From NCBI RefSeq assembly GCF_932276165.1, contig NC_064008.1, forward strand, positions 5,647,001 through 5,711,000: a stretch of 64,000 nt of DNA. The letters are read 5' to 3'. The position numbers were made by a program, and so were the translations under genes. Below, one piece after another: positions 11,226 to 23,200 of the stretch; within the stretch, counting starts at the first letter, position 1; every line of letters begins with the position of its first letter. The stretch comes from Plutella xylostella. Lineage: Eukaryota > Arthropoda > Insecta > Lepidoptera > Plutellidae. The notes below the pieces were generated by a model, which saw nothing but the letters and a program-made list of their open reading frames with translations, did no database searches and was not told the DNA's origin.

Positions 11226-11754
11226 GTAAAGGATGGGAGATTTTTTCTATAAGTCACAGCCCTAAATGTATGAAGAAGGAAAAGGCCTACATATCATAAT
11301 ATTATCAGAAATTACAAACAATAAATATATTTGCTCATATAAACTTTTTTTAGTGTTGCCACTTGTTTCCGTTGCAAAGTTAGCTTTGCCGGACTGTAAT
11401 GTTCCAAGCTAGACAGTGCGGTGGTTGTTTTCAGCTTATGTCATGCAAAACAAGTGAGTATACAAATGACTTTATGATCAGAAGGTGTCTGGCTGATAAT
11501 CTATGAGAGAACTTCGTGTTAAATTCTAGGCTGAAAACAAATGTTGGTTCAAGGGTGGTTAATTTCAATAGAGGTATAAAAATATGTACCTAATAGGTAT
11601 TACTGCTATTACTATAACGTAACTTTAATTAGCAAGGTAACTACCATTCCATACTGACTACCAAAAGATTGAGACATCCATATTGAAGTAAATAAACTAT
11701 TACTTGTGTGAAGTTACATAAACAATTAGTCACTTATTATACTTTTTTTTAAAT

Positions 11755-11955
11755 CTACATACAACTTTTAATAACAGTTCCTCCTCTACTTGCAATGTTC
11801 TGGTGTGGTGCCCCATCTCTCTTATCCACCATGTCTATAAAACTGACGATGGCTAATACCTCCCACACTTTCCCCATACAAACAGCATAGCGGTCCGTTG
11901 CAAAGAGACAGACACAGAACAGAACTGAGAACAAACAGAACAAAACAAGTTTCAT
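11755..11955 (-). CDS. Candidate small secreted peptide (unrecognised)
   Basis: A 66-codon minus-strand frame starts at the ATG at 11955 and ends at 11755 (an upstream in-frame ATG at 11985 is possible). Its N-terminus (MKLVLFCLFSVLFCVCLFA) is a strong signal-peptide pattern: one Lys, then 17 hydrophobic residues. The mature part would be about 47 residues with Lys-Arg at KRDGAP, which could be a processing site. On the minus strand upstream are a full CRE-like TGACGTCA at 11989-11996 and a TATA-like TATTATAATAAA near 12051-12064. No AATAAA is seen just downstream. I do not recognise the family, and a chance frame remains likely. Confidence 0.25.
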   Translation of the reverse strand: MKLVLFCLFSVLFCVCLFATDRYAVCMGKVWEVLAIVSFIDMVDKRDGAPHQNIASRGGTVIKSCM

Positions 11956-12063
11956 CTCAATCACGACGAGTGCGTGAGTACGCAAGTGACGTCATTGCAG
12001 ACCTCAATGAGCAGGCCGTGGATCTAAGAACTGTTGGATAAGCGATTAGTACTTTATTATAAT

Positions 12064-12200
12064 ATACAGGGTGTTGCAAAATGAGTAAAGGAAGCCAAAA
12101 GCGGTGTAACTCTGGGGGATAATTTGTACTTACCAAAAGTCACGTAACCAACAAAGTTTGCTGTATGGAGATTCTCCATAGGAGAACCAGTTTTTTACGA
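12064..12200. mobile_element. MITE-like repeat, CAGGGTGTTGCAAAA family
   Basis: Starts TA-CAGGGTGTTGCAAAATGAGTAAA and shares AAAAGTCACGTAACCAAC..AAGTTT with the copy at 5163. The right end is undefined. Confidence 0.5.
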
Positions 12201-12449
12201 ATTATAATTTCTGCTTACATTGTACGTAAGTACTTTTCTTTATCAAGTTGTATACATATTATACTACTAAGCTCTTGCCCGCAAGTTTTGCCATAATAAG
12301 CTTTCTCTTTAATATCCGTTATAAAAGTTACCAATAGGTATTTTAATTCAGGGTGTCAGCTTCTTACATACCAAATGTTATCCATCTATTTCCGATGAAG
12401 GATTATTTTTCAAAAAATCATTACAGTGACGTAGCAACAAGGGGGCAAC

Positions 12450-12760
12450 ATGGCATGAGGTGCTAAGGATGGAGAGGTATTCCACGGCTCTCAGGACAAT
12501 CGCGTTATCGGTCAAGATCCCTACAAGCACCTTACTGGGTAATACATCCTTCCTCGAGCATTTCTGCTCTAGCGGTACACCACTCAAGCCAGCCAATGAA
12601 GGCAATCAAGAGGTGGGAGATCCTGTTCCTCGTTAGTGTTCACTCTGGACAACCAATAAAGGCAAGCCAGAGATGAGGAACAGGGGTTCTCCCCGGCATC
12701 GGGTGGGTGGGGTCGCTAATGCCCAATAGCTCGCCACAAGCTGCCCTGCCGCATTATTAT
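12450..12760 (-). mobile_element. LINE 3'-UTR-like repeat fragment
   Basis: GC-richer than its surroundings. On the minus strand it contains a repeated motif (GTTCCTCATCTCTGGCTTGC then a diverged second copy about 70 bp on, with ATTGGTTGTCCAGAGTG) and a short ATAATAATAATAATAATG end at 12756-12773. Consistent with the 3' UTR of a non-LTR element; the clade is not assigned. Confidence 0.35.
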
Positions 12761-13039
12761 TATTATTATTAGGAACACCAACTTACGCATTTATAATATT
12801 GTAGGATATGCAGACCACGAATCTAACAATAATCAAATTATAACAATGAAATTGAAGGTCCTATCCAGATGCATCACACATCCTCGTTCACTACTGAATG
12901 GGAAATAAAACCAGCGAACTGTATTCAAACCACAGTGAGGCTTATAATGGGAGCTTATTGCGTATGGCTGCGGCCGAGCTCTCTCGTCATTTGCGTATTA
13001 GGAATACAGCTGTTTAACTAAGTTGTTGTTGCATACGGG

Positions 13040-13240
13040 GTGGGGATTTATCATTGAACTACTGTTGGAAGATCGTCCCATCGGATCACTAAAAAGAAAC
13101 AGCTGTTCCAGGGAGGTAAATAAACACCCATATACCATAGGCAATTCAACTAGTCCCATATGCAGGATTTGTAAGGAAGTGGATGAGACGATTTAACATA
13201 TTCTGTTAGCTTGTCCATCGACAACAGAAACGAGATTATC
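13040..13240 (+). mobile_element. Degraded retrotransposon pol fragment
   Basis: The plus strand at about 13150-13225 reads PICRICKEVDETI-stop-HILLACPS. This matches the Cys-x2-Cys..His..Cys motif seen near the C-terminus of many non-LTR pol proteins (HLL.CP type). One stop codon interrupts it. The flanks are too decayed to place. Confidence 0.35.
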
Positions 13241-13299
13241 TATTTTTGGACCAACAGAGCGCCTACCTCAGCTATTGCAACACCCAGGCTTGCTACTCC

Positions 13300-13400
13300 A
13301 GTTTACTCGGGAGCTAGGCTGGCGGAGCTGAAACTAAGGGGATATGTACAAAGGTTCCACTCGAGAGAGCCACGTACAGGAGCTTCGCGCCCTCTCTGAA
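13300..13400 (+). mobile_element. SINE 3'-body fragment
   Basis: GGGGATATGTACAAAGGTTCCACTCGAGAGAGCC is the distal SINE body also found at 16480-16515 (given here only as a landmark, in two parts: GGGGATATGTACAAAGG and TTCCACTCGAGAGAGCC). Confidence 0.5.
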
Positions 13401-13719
13401 TAGAATAGGGACTACTTATAGTAAAATTAAATACTAAGGTGAGTATTTTTGGGTGACCCTTGTTGGCCTAGTACAGAGTGTTATGACGTGTTTATTATGT
13501 GCAGCAGGTTTATTGATCTAAACTATGGATTGATAACGGCAGAAATTATGATCGAAGTATAATGTAACATACTAATCACTGAGGAAAAAAAATACTACGT
13601 TATATGTAGGTATATTAGTTCAATCGTTCAATGTAGGAATGTCAAACTGCCCCAAATATTAGACAGCAACCCGCTTCACTTTAATCAAACTTTTTGCGAT
13701 GGTGCCAAAATTATCCCGT

Positions 13720-13868
13720 AGTTTATCTATGTATCTGACTCGTAAACGTCACAACAAAACTGACAATAATAAAAATATCAAAAACATTTTACTATCCTTG
13801 CTAAAGATACTATTTTCATAATTAATGTTATTTTTATTTAACACACTAATGTAACACTGTAAGTACTC
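13720..13868 (+). promoter_or_regulatory. Putative promoter / 5' UTR of the MARCH-like gene
   Basis: The AT-rich 150 bp upstream of the start codon carries the tandem motifs CGTAAACGTCACAAC and ACTGACAATAA. TGTCA/TGACA motifs of this sort also lie upstream of Nup62 and Hus1 in this window. No TATA box is convincing. Location is inferred only from the start codon. Confidence 0.25.
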
Positions 13869-15626
13869 ATGGATGATAAACAGGAAAGTGAAGATAAGAA
13901 AGACGACGAATCAACAAACTCTCAGGACGCCACTTATGAAAAAAAGAACAGTGAACAGTATATCAAAAGAATAAAGGATATAGGGCTATGTCCTATGCAA
14001 GATGGAGCAGGACCTTCGAAGGCTAACGAATCATTACCAGGCAGCACTCAAACAGTACCGAAAACCTTCTTGATAAAACCTGGACTCTCTAAATCTGAGC
14101 AAAACATCCGGCACATATTCACGACAGAATATGTCTCTGACGCTATCAGAGTCGCCCGCGATAACATCAAACTCCACAAAACTGATGATCCCCTGGTCAA
14201 GAATCAAAAAGACATACCAGCAGCTTTAGAACTTAGTGATCTTGTCGTTTCCATATGCAGCAAACTTGGGCCTTTCAACGAAATATCTGTAACTGGAGTC
14301 AACAATGTTACGTTGGTTGATGAAAACGTAGATTGCAGTTCTATTGTAACTAATAATTTGGTACAAACTGATATTGGATTGAAGGTTGTGAACCAAGTGA
14401 TAGTCACGCATCCAGAGGAACCGAAGATACCTAAATATGAGCCTGATGCTGCTAGCAAGAAGAAGGATGGATCGTTAGCATCAGATTTTCCGACGCAAAG
14501 AGATTCGCTTTCCAGCATCGGATCTAATGTGTGCAGGATCTGTATGACGAAGGGTAGAGAGAGGTAGGTGTCTCATTCTTCTTATGACATCGAAGACAAA
14601 AGAATGAAGTCGCTTAATAAAATAATGTTTTTTATTGCGCAACCGATACTATACCGTCTGTAGCTATTATGAGCTCGCGAATGATGCACCATTGTTTGTG
14701 GAGCTCCATATTAAGGCCTAGCACGGAAAACAAGACGTACACGCCTAGACGTGACAAAAGTTTTGTAACGCGCTCACTCACTTCGCGCGGCTTTGAGACT
14801 TTGAGAGTGATTGCAACGGAAAAGTTTTATCACGTCTCCACGTGCCCTTCTGGCGACCCGTGCTTGCCAGTCTGGCCAGCCACAAGGCCCACTGGACCGC
14901 CTATCGAATTACGTATTAACAAATATATTTTTTTGTGATACTGTTTTTACAACAAGATTGTCCAACTATGTTTCTAAAATATTTTATTCATTGCAAATAT
15001 CGGAAACAACTAAACGCACATTGATTAATATTTACCAAAACCACTGACCGCAATACAATTTCATCAAATTAATAATTATATTTAATAGGATTTTATTCCA
15101 ATAATCACTGTTATTTACCGTTTTACAGTAAGCTAATACTGGGAATTAATAAAATAATGGTGAATATAGTAAAACTAAAATGCTTTAAAATTGGTAATGT
15201 TTAGTAATTTCGATGGCAAAATATACCGTACATTCAGGATACCTCCCAATATAAGTACGTACATATTATTTACTTTAGATTCCATAGCTTCCTACGAAAG
15301 TTCAATTCCCCATACAAAATATATCCCCAACAAAATGAAGAAGTTACTGCTTGTCGAGATATAATATTGCTGTCTGTCTGAGAAGTTTCTAAACTCATAC
15401 AACGGAATATTTATTGGAACTTACAGTCTATTGCAAACTTAGATGAACAATATACGAACGAGATGGTGTGTCACATGGAAAAACAAAGCCAAAAACTGAC
15501 GTGACGGCATTTTGTTTACTGTCAAACCATTGTAAGTTCAACCTAATGACAACCATTGTACTAATTAATAACAAATCTTCTTCTTCGAACTAATCCTAAC
15601 TAATATTATAAATGCGAAAGTAACTG

Positions 15627-15657
<31 letters not shown>

Positions 15658-18600
15658 CTGTTACTCTTTCACGCCAAAACTACTGAACGGATTTGAATGA
15701 AATTTGGTATACATACGGTCTAGACCCTGGGAAAGAACATAGGCTACTTTTAATCCCGGAATTCCCACGGGAAAACTTTTTAAGACGAAGCGAAGCGCGC
15801 AGGAACAGCTAGTTCAAAATAAGAGCTCAATGGTTGAAGTGGGGTTTTATTTGTTGACACGTTTCTTTTGCACTGACTCTCCATCTTGTTCGTATATTGT
15901 TAATCTAAGATTGCAAATATTGCGATAGGCCAAATAGTTTACGATGTCGAGAGATATCTGATATCTGGGTGTAAAGTGTGTTTCGATTTATAACTTTTGC
16001 AAACTTTGGTAGCTTAGAAAGCTATTTCACATATTATAGGTTTTGAGGCACTATTCAATATATATAAAAACGTAGGTACGAAATTAATTCTTAATCAGAT
16101 AATTTTAAGTATATCATAACATTTGCTACATACACGTGTCAGTAATCGGTAACAAATTCTAAAGCTGGAGTAGGATTGGTCACCGTGGTGACAATTAATC
16201 TTAATCATGAGAACGGTGGTAGCTCAGTTGGGTACGCGCCCGCTTCTGACACCAGAGATGCGGGTTTGAATCCCGGCGCTGACATGTACCAATGAGTTCT
16301 TTGAATTTAATTACAATGTAGATTGTAGACCATCGCTCTTACGGTGAAAGAAAACATCGTGAGGAAACCTGTATATCTAGATTTAGCACATCTAGATATG
16401 TAAACCCACCAACCCGCAGTGGACCAGCGAGCGTGGTGGGAAATGGTCCAGGCTTAGGAAGGCAGTTTAGACCCTGGGGATATGCACAACGATTCCACTC
16501 GAGAGAGCCAGGTGCAGGTAAGTACTTACACCCCCCACAGAGAATAGAAGAATATGTCCATATCACCACCATCATCACAAAGCAATTTAAACCCCACCAC
16601 CATCACGTTACAGGCTAATATCGCCGTGCAACTGCAAGGGTTCTCTGGCGAATGTCCACCTGACGTGTCTGGAGCGCTGGCTGAACCAGGTCGGGAGAAA
16701 CCACTGCGAGCTATGTGGATACAGGTGGGTTGTTTGAACCATGCGGGTATAAAGGAGGGCTGTATGTTTGGTGTGTGTGTGTGTGTGTGTATGTGAGTAT
16801 TTGGAGCGATGGGAGGAATTACTGCGAGCTCTGTGGATACAGGTGGGTTGACGTTTTGACCACGCGGGACAAAGAATAGAATCTGTTGTATGTTTCTTGT
16901 GTGTCTGAATGTGATCGCCTTTATGCAAAAACTGACTGAGTTAAAATCCCATTTTTGTAAAGCTTTTTTTGAGCTAACACGCTCACGTAATAATTATGTA
17001 TGTTAGGTAAGAAAATATTTAACTGAAATTTTAAAGAAAAGTAATAATATTTAAGTCCTGAAAAATGGTTATACTACTACTACCCATTTTTTAATTCTAA
17101 GCAACAAAAATAAACATACACAAACAGTCAAAAGGATTATAAAAGGCCGACCGAAAAAGTTTTTCTCTTTGCCAGGTAGGTATATCGGTTTTCCCTCTAC
17201 TACCTTCGTTCGTAGTGATAGCAGCCATGTAATCCTAGAGTCTGGCTACGCTGACTTTGCACCAGAAATAAGTTCAATACCAATAATTATTATTAGGGTA
17301 ACTAACAATCTTTGTTATTTGTGACACTGACTTGGTACGTCCTAACTATGTTTGTAGTACATTGATACCTACCCAAGGGGTGAAAGCCTATTTAGTCCTC
17401 GAGGTAGTGTAAATATCATCAAGTGTGCTAGGTTTAAGAAGACTTTTATTTTAAATTCATCATCATTAATCGAATCTTAAATGCAAGAAAGCAATGGGTA
17501 AACCCAAGAAAAATAAATAATCAAAACCCATCACGTCCCCTCTGCTGGGGCACGGGTCTTCTTCCAATAAAGGAAGGATTTAAGGCATAGTCCACCCGAC
17601 TGGCCTAGTGCGGGTTGGTGGACCAAGAAAAATTGTTTCCCATATTTTACCCGTTGCCAAGTTAGCGTTGTCGGCGTCTACATGCATGTGCATCGTGCAT
17701 CCGGGGTTGGATGCCAGAATGCACGGCGCTGTGATGGCAGATACGACAACTTCTGTCAAGACGCGGATATATTCGGTTGCGGAAGATTCGAGAACTGGGA
17801 CACATCGAAAATAGTAGTCGGGTATAGGTTTACAAGATGTGATGTCTAGGTATTCCATAATGCTAAGGGCCTGTTTCACAATGTCTAGATAATGGCTACC
17901 TGTGGGATGGGATACAAAACATACTGTCACTGCCAAAGTACAATTACAGAACCTAAGCGAGCAACGAAGAGGACCTTAACGATATGTAGTGAAATACAAT
18001 ACAATTGTATGAATGCAGCGTATCATTTGATCTTATCCGATGGACGCAGTGGACAGTCAGCGACTGACACTAATCTAACTGGCTAATCCATTCAGTACAA
18101 GTAACAATTTCATTCCAATAAGCTAAGAAGAAAAAGGTAGCGCCTTTTGCCATTTATATTTTAAAACTGCAGGCACCGAAGCAAAGCCTTGAAATTAGCG
18201 ACCAACTAAAAAGCAATCCAATACAGAGCGGAATAAACTTTAAAATGAGTACAAATCGAGTGTAAAATATTTCCGACGGAATTTCCCCGTCCAGACCGAA
18301 TGGTTGGATCCCTCAATTAGTTACTATTTACTACAATTTAGTTCGTCTATCGCAAGCCACCGATTCACTAGTTAACAACTTTCCAGTGATCTGGGTTCAG
18401 ACCGGCAAGACTTAGTGTTTCGACCTAAGATCAATTTTATTGTAGGAGCGTAGTTTTTTTGTCTATGGCAGTTAGTAGACATTAAACATTTGGTAAGACC
18501 CTGCCGCAGTGCAACAGTAAGAATTAAGCACTTGCCTTTAACAACGAAAAAACCACAGTCTCCGAAAGAAAGACAGAATATTATTTATTTCGCTTTATCC

Positions 18601-19834
18601 GTAAATAAAGTTTTATACAAAAATGTGTAAAATTTTGTTAACATGAAACAACATTAATGTTTTTTTACTATTGCTGAACAGCTATATACAGACCAGACCG
18701 CTTGAAGCCGTAGAATAAGCTAAGCTAAGCTTATTCCATGTATCCAAATGTTTTCTGGCAGAGATCGCTATAAGTGATAATACCGCCTTTTGTTCCCTAA
18801 TTAAGTTACAACTTGGTAATTTTATTATTATTTTTTGGTGTACAAATAGAGTATTCTGTCTATTATATACTTAAAAGGGGTCCAAAAACCGGGTCCCAGT
18901 TGGCCGCTCACCATTCCCACCGATATCCAGTTGAGCTCGAATCCGTTGCAAGTTGAATAAGTTTTTAACAGAGAAATATTGTTCGTAATCTCTTGCTATT
19001 TATTAGTTTCGACGGGCAAGTTTCTGTGCGTCCGTTCGGAAAATTGACTGGACGCATCGCTACTCCACGGAGTTATTGTGCATTACCAATGCAATGCGCA
19101 GTGTTTTAAATTAGGAACGCAATGAGGGGAGAAAATTTGTTGGGAGATTTGTTGCTATGCATGGATATTGCGAAAGTGGTTTAGGCTATTGTTAATATTT
19201 ATCTGATCATCGTTTGGTTTCTAACTTTCAATTAATACAATTCCAAAAGTTGTTCGAAATGACCTCCTGAGTCACCGCATTTCGGCTTAGTATACCGCTT
19301 TTGCAGCACTCTATATATAATACTAGCTGTTCCCGCGAGCTTCGCTTCGCCTTAAAAAGTTGTCCCGTGGGATTTCCGGGATAAAAAGTAGCCTATGTTC
19401 TTTCTCAGGGTCTAGACCATATGTATACCAAGTTTCATTCAAATCCGTTCAGTAGTTTTGGCATCAAAGAGTAACATACAGACAGACAGACAGACAGACA
19501 CAGTTACTTTCGCATTTATAATATTAGTTAGGATTAGGATGAATACTATCTAAATATAGATATTATGTTTATCTTGTTCCTACAATATGATTGACTCTGC
19601 TGATACAAAGTCCTAAAGTGCAATTATCGAGATAACCACTAATCCCTTTGAGTATGTTTGTCTCCAATGTCCTATTATTAATTGCTGCTTGTGACTCGTG
19701 AATAATTAATTTAATTACTACTACTACATTTTGTAGATTATTGCTTAATCTGTTGCGCTACATTAAACATGTATACATACTTAAGTACCTACATGTAAAG
19801 ATAAAGAATTGGATTTTATTTAATCTATGTAATG

Positions 19835-19865
<31 letters not shown>

Positions 19866-20228
19866 ATCCTGTTATCCCTCATCAGGCACATACGGCTCGA
19901 AGTTCTATCTATGTAAAGTAGTTTTTTTTATTATAAATAATTGTCCTGATTGATGGATAGGTAACCTACACCTCTTTACTCAAAAGTACAAAACCGTTCT
20001 TCTCTTATAATAGTCGTAATACAGGGTGTTGCCAAAGTGGTATAAGAAGTAAACCTAGGGGGTGAAACCGGAGCTAATTTTAAACAACTTTTCTACTAAG
20101 TACGCACTCTAAACAAAATAGTGTAAAATCTTTCTTAAGTAGAATATCATGAAAATATTCCCAACATCTGATAGTATGTGTACAACTTGCTAAAATCCTA
20201 ACTAATATTATAAATGCGAAAGTAACTG

Positions 20229-20267
<39 letters not shown>

Positions 20268-23200
20268 TACTATTTTACGCCAAAATTACTGAACGGATTT
20301 GAATGAAATTTGGTATACATACGGTCTAGACCCTGGGAAAGAGCATAGGCTACTTTTTATCCCGGAATTCCCACGGGAAAACTTTTTAAGGCGAAGCGAA
20401 GCGCGCGGGAACAGCTAGTCCTAATCCTAATCCTAACTAATATTATAAATGCGAAAGTAACTGTGTCTGTCTGTCTGTCTGTCTGTCTGTTACTCTTTCA
20501 CGCCAAAACTACTGAACGGATTTGAATGAAATTTGATATACATACGGTGTAGACCCTGGGAAAGAACATAGGCTACTTTTTATCCCGGAATTCCCACGGG
20601 AAAACTTTTTTAGGCGAAGCGAAGCGCGCGGGAACAGCTAGTAATAAATAAAATTGTTAAAAAATAGCCTGCAGAGGCCTATTAAAAGTATTTGTAATAA
20701 AATTAAGCTGGCCCGTGATGGTGGCTCGAATATCTCATTACTTGTGCCTCCCTTGAGGCTTGTTTTCGTTGGGAAATTAAATTAAAATTAAATTCGGGAC
20801 AATCTTCTCTTTCCCGTATTATTCTTAGATTGGTTTTAACAATCACTATTTATGAATGGTAACAATTAATTTGTAGCTAACAATTTGTAGAGAAGCCAGA
20901 TGAAGCAGAGTTGTATGTTACCAAAGTACCTAACATAATAATAATAAGTTTTAACATGAATGCGTACTTAATTATGACTATAACATTTAAAACAATAATC
21001 ATCAAAAGAATACCTTATAATAACTCATGCTGTTTCAAAGCAAATTCTCAGATTATTAATTCAGAGTTGTGATAATTGATTTAAGCCACTTCATACTACT
21101 TATATACTACCTAGTACTACTACTTCTATACATATGTCAGGTTATCTGGTAGAGATTTCTTTGAGCAAAAAGGCCGCCTCATTATACAATTATATTATAT
21201 AAGTATACTTACCTAAGTTATTTTGTAATATTTTCGTTCATGATACAAAATAAAAGTTACTCTATTCTATGCTAACTATGTATTTCCTGTCCTCAGCTAC
21301 CCCGCCATAAGAACGCCGCGGTACACGGTGCTGCAAGCGTTGCGCCTGTGGTTCGGCAATCCAAGGAATCGCAGCCATTTGCAGGTATTATCCCCGCAGA
21401 GAAAGAAACAATGCCATATGTGGTAGTAAGAGGGAGATTGACTGATATACGGACCCTATCGGTATCGTACGTATCGCGCCTATCGGATTTATGTACGTAA
21501 ATGTATGGAGAAACGGCGTCGGCAATGCCGACAGATGGATATTTGGCTTTAGTCTGCCATATTCGTATTGATCATTTATGTGCGATCGTTACATTTTATT
21601 ATAAGAATACAATTATAAATATAAAGAGTCGCTTATATAGTTAATTATATTATCATTATAATACGATACATTGATGCTGCTTGCAGGTTTGAAATCTAAT
21701 AAAAATCTAACCTAGTTGTGAATTTATTGGTAGGTAGGATTCCAACTTTGACGTAATCTCGAGTAAGTAAGGGGATGAATTATCACGTGAAAGTACAAAA
21801 TGTACAGTGAAAAGCGGCTGATTCGCTTGCGAGTCACCTCTGACTACCCCTTCGGGTATAACAGTCGTGAGCATGTATGTAATAAATGAACCTCAGTGAA
21901 ACCGCCCTTGCGTCGACCCGTAGCAGTGGTGCCATATTTCATAATAATTCAATAAGTGACAGAATGCCGGCACAAATTCAATATGCCCGTGTCTTGTCAT
22001 GTCACGCCTTCAGCCTTCGGTTCTGGTGACGCCATTGTTTACTCTAGCAAATGGGGTTTGTGAACAAATTTTAGAGCTAGTTTTTTCAGGGACGGCTCTG
22101 ATAAGGGTTGAGTCTTTGAGAGTGTCACGTGGTTTTTACTTAGCTCTTCTATACGGGCTGTTGTGAAAGTAGTTTAATTAGTAAGCCGAAACGGGGTGAC
22201 TCTAGGGGTCAGTATGAACAACATGACTGTTCTACGGCTTACGGAAATTCTCGTAAAAAATGGCTCTTCGTAGTAAAAGTCACCTAACTAACGAGCGATT
22301 TTTTTCGCGAATTTTCAAAAGATGTAGACCTAAAGTTATTCAGTATCACCCGATGAGTCACGTTCTTTCAGCTACCGTTTTTGCAACAGCCTGTAAATGT
22401 CAGTAGGTTGATAGGATGTTTGTAGGGCGAACTTTGCATTGGAATTTTAATGACTATGTCGTGCAGTGCGGCAGGCAGACGGAATGAGGGTGATAAACTA
22501 GGTTCTGCCAATCATAGTGCCGCATTTTACAGCTAAATTGACATTTCGAATCAACTTAATCAGTTTATGGTGCAGCTTGGTATACAGAATGGAAAAAATA
22601 ATGTGCTATGGAGGTGATGTACTTACCTTAAATAATGATAGCTATCTAAAGAACGATAGTTATTTATCTAAAGGATTCAAGGTACTTCCCCTCCATGGCC
22701 CATTCGTTTTTTTTCCATCCGGTATACGTATACTACAGACACAGTTTATAAATGTATCAAAAAATATGAATACCTATGAGTAATATGAACGAACATGAGT
22801 AATATTGTAGCTCCCTCAAGCTTACATCATTATTATCGGAAGGTATAATTTGAATGTCCTCCTTCCAGTCGGACTGCCTGATATTCTGGCTGCTATCCAC
22901 CGTGACAGCCGGCCTTCTCGCGGTGTGTGTCGTCGGAACACAGTATTTTGTCATCGAGGGGACAAAATACGGTAAGCACGGCCTCAGGAAGCAGAATGAA
23001 GGTGTGTGTTTATGTTTTATTTTTTTCCGATTTCAACATCATCATCTTCTTAGCTATAGGAGGTTCAATATACTGAACATATTCCTCCGCTAATGTTTTC
23101 CACATTGTCCAATCGGACGCGGCCCGCATCAATTTCTTCTTCTTTTCTAATTTATTATTTAAATATCGGCTACCGTAGGTATTTATTTATGTATCGGCAC

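Noticed and set aside
16207..16283. tRNA gene
   Set aside because: Box A and box B are present but there is no acceptor stem and a SINE body follows; it is a SINE head. The same holds for 28625-28700.
16560..16620. His-rich frame just before ligase exon 2
   Set aside because: It reads CAC/CAT repeats of the intron across the acceptor; the RING-CH reading starts at 16614 in another frame.
17580..17936. 118-codon minus-strand open frame in ligase intron 2
   Set aside because: It overlaps an interspersed repeat also present at 8060-8345, shows no domain or splice support and no promoter context.
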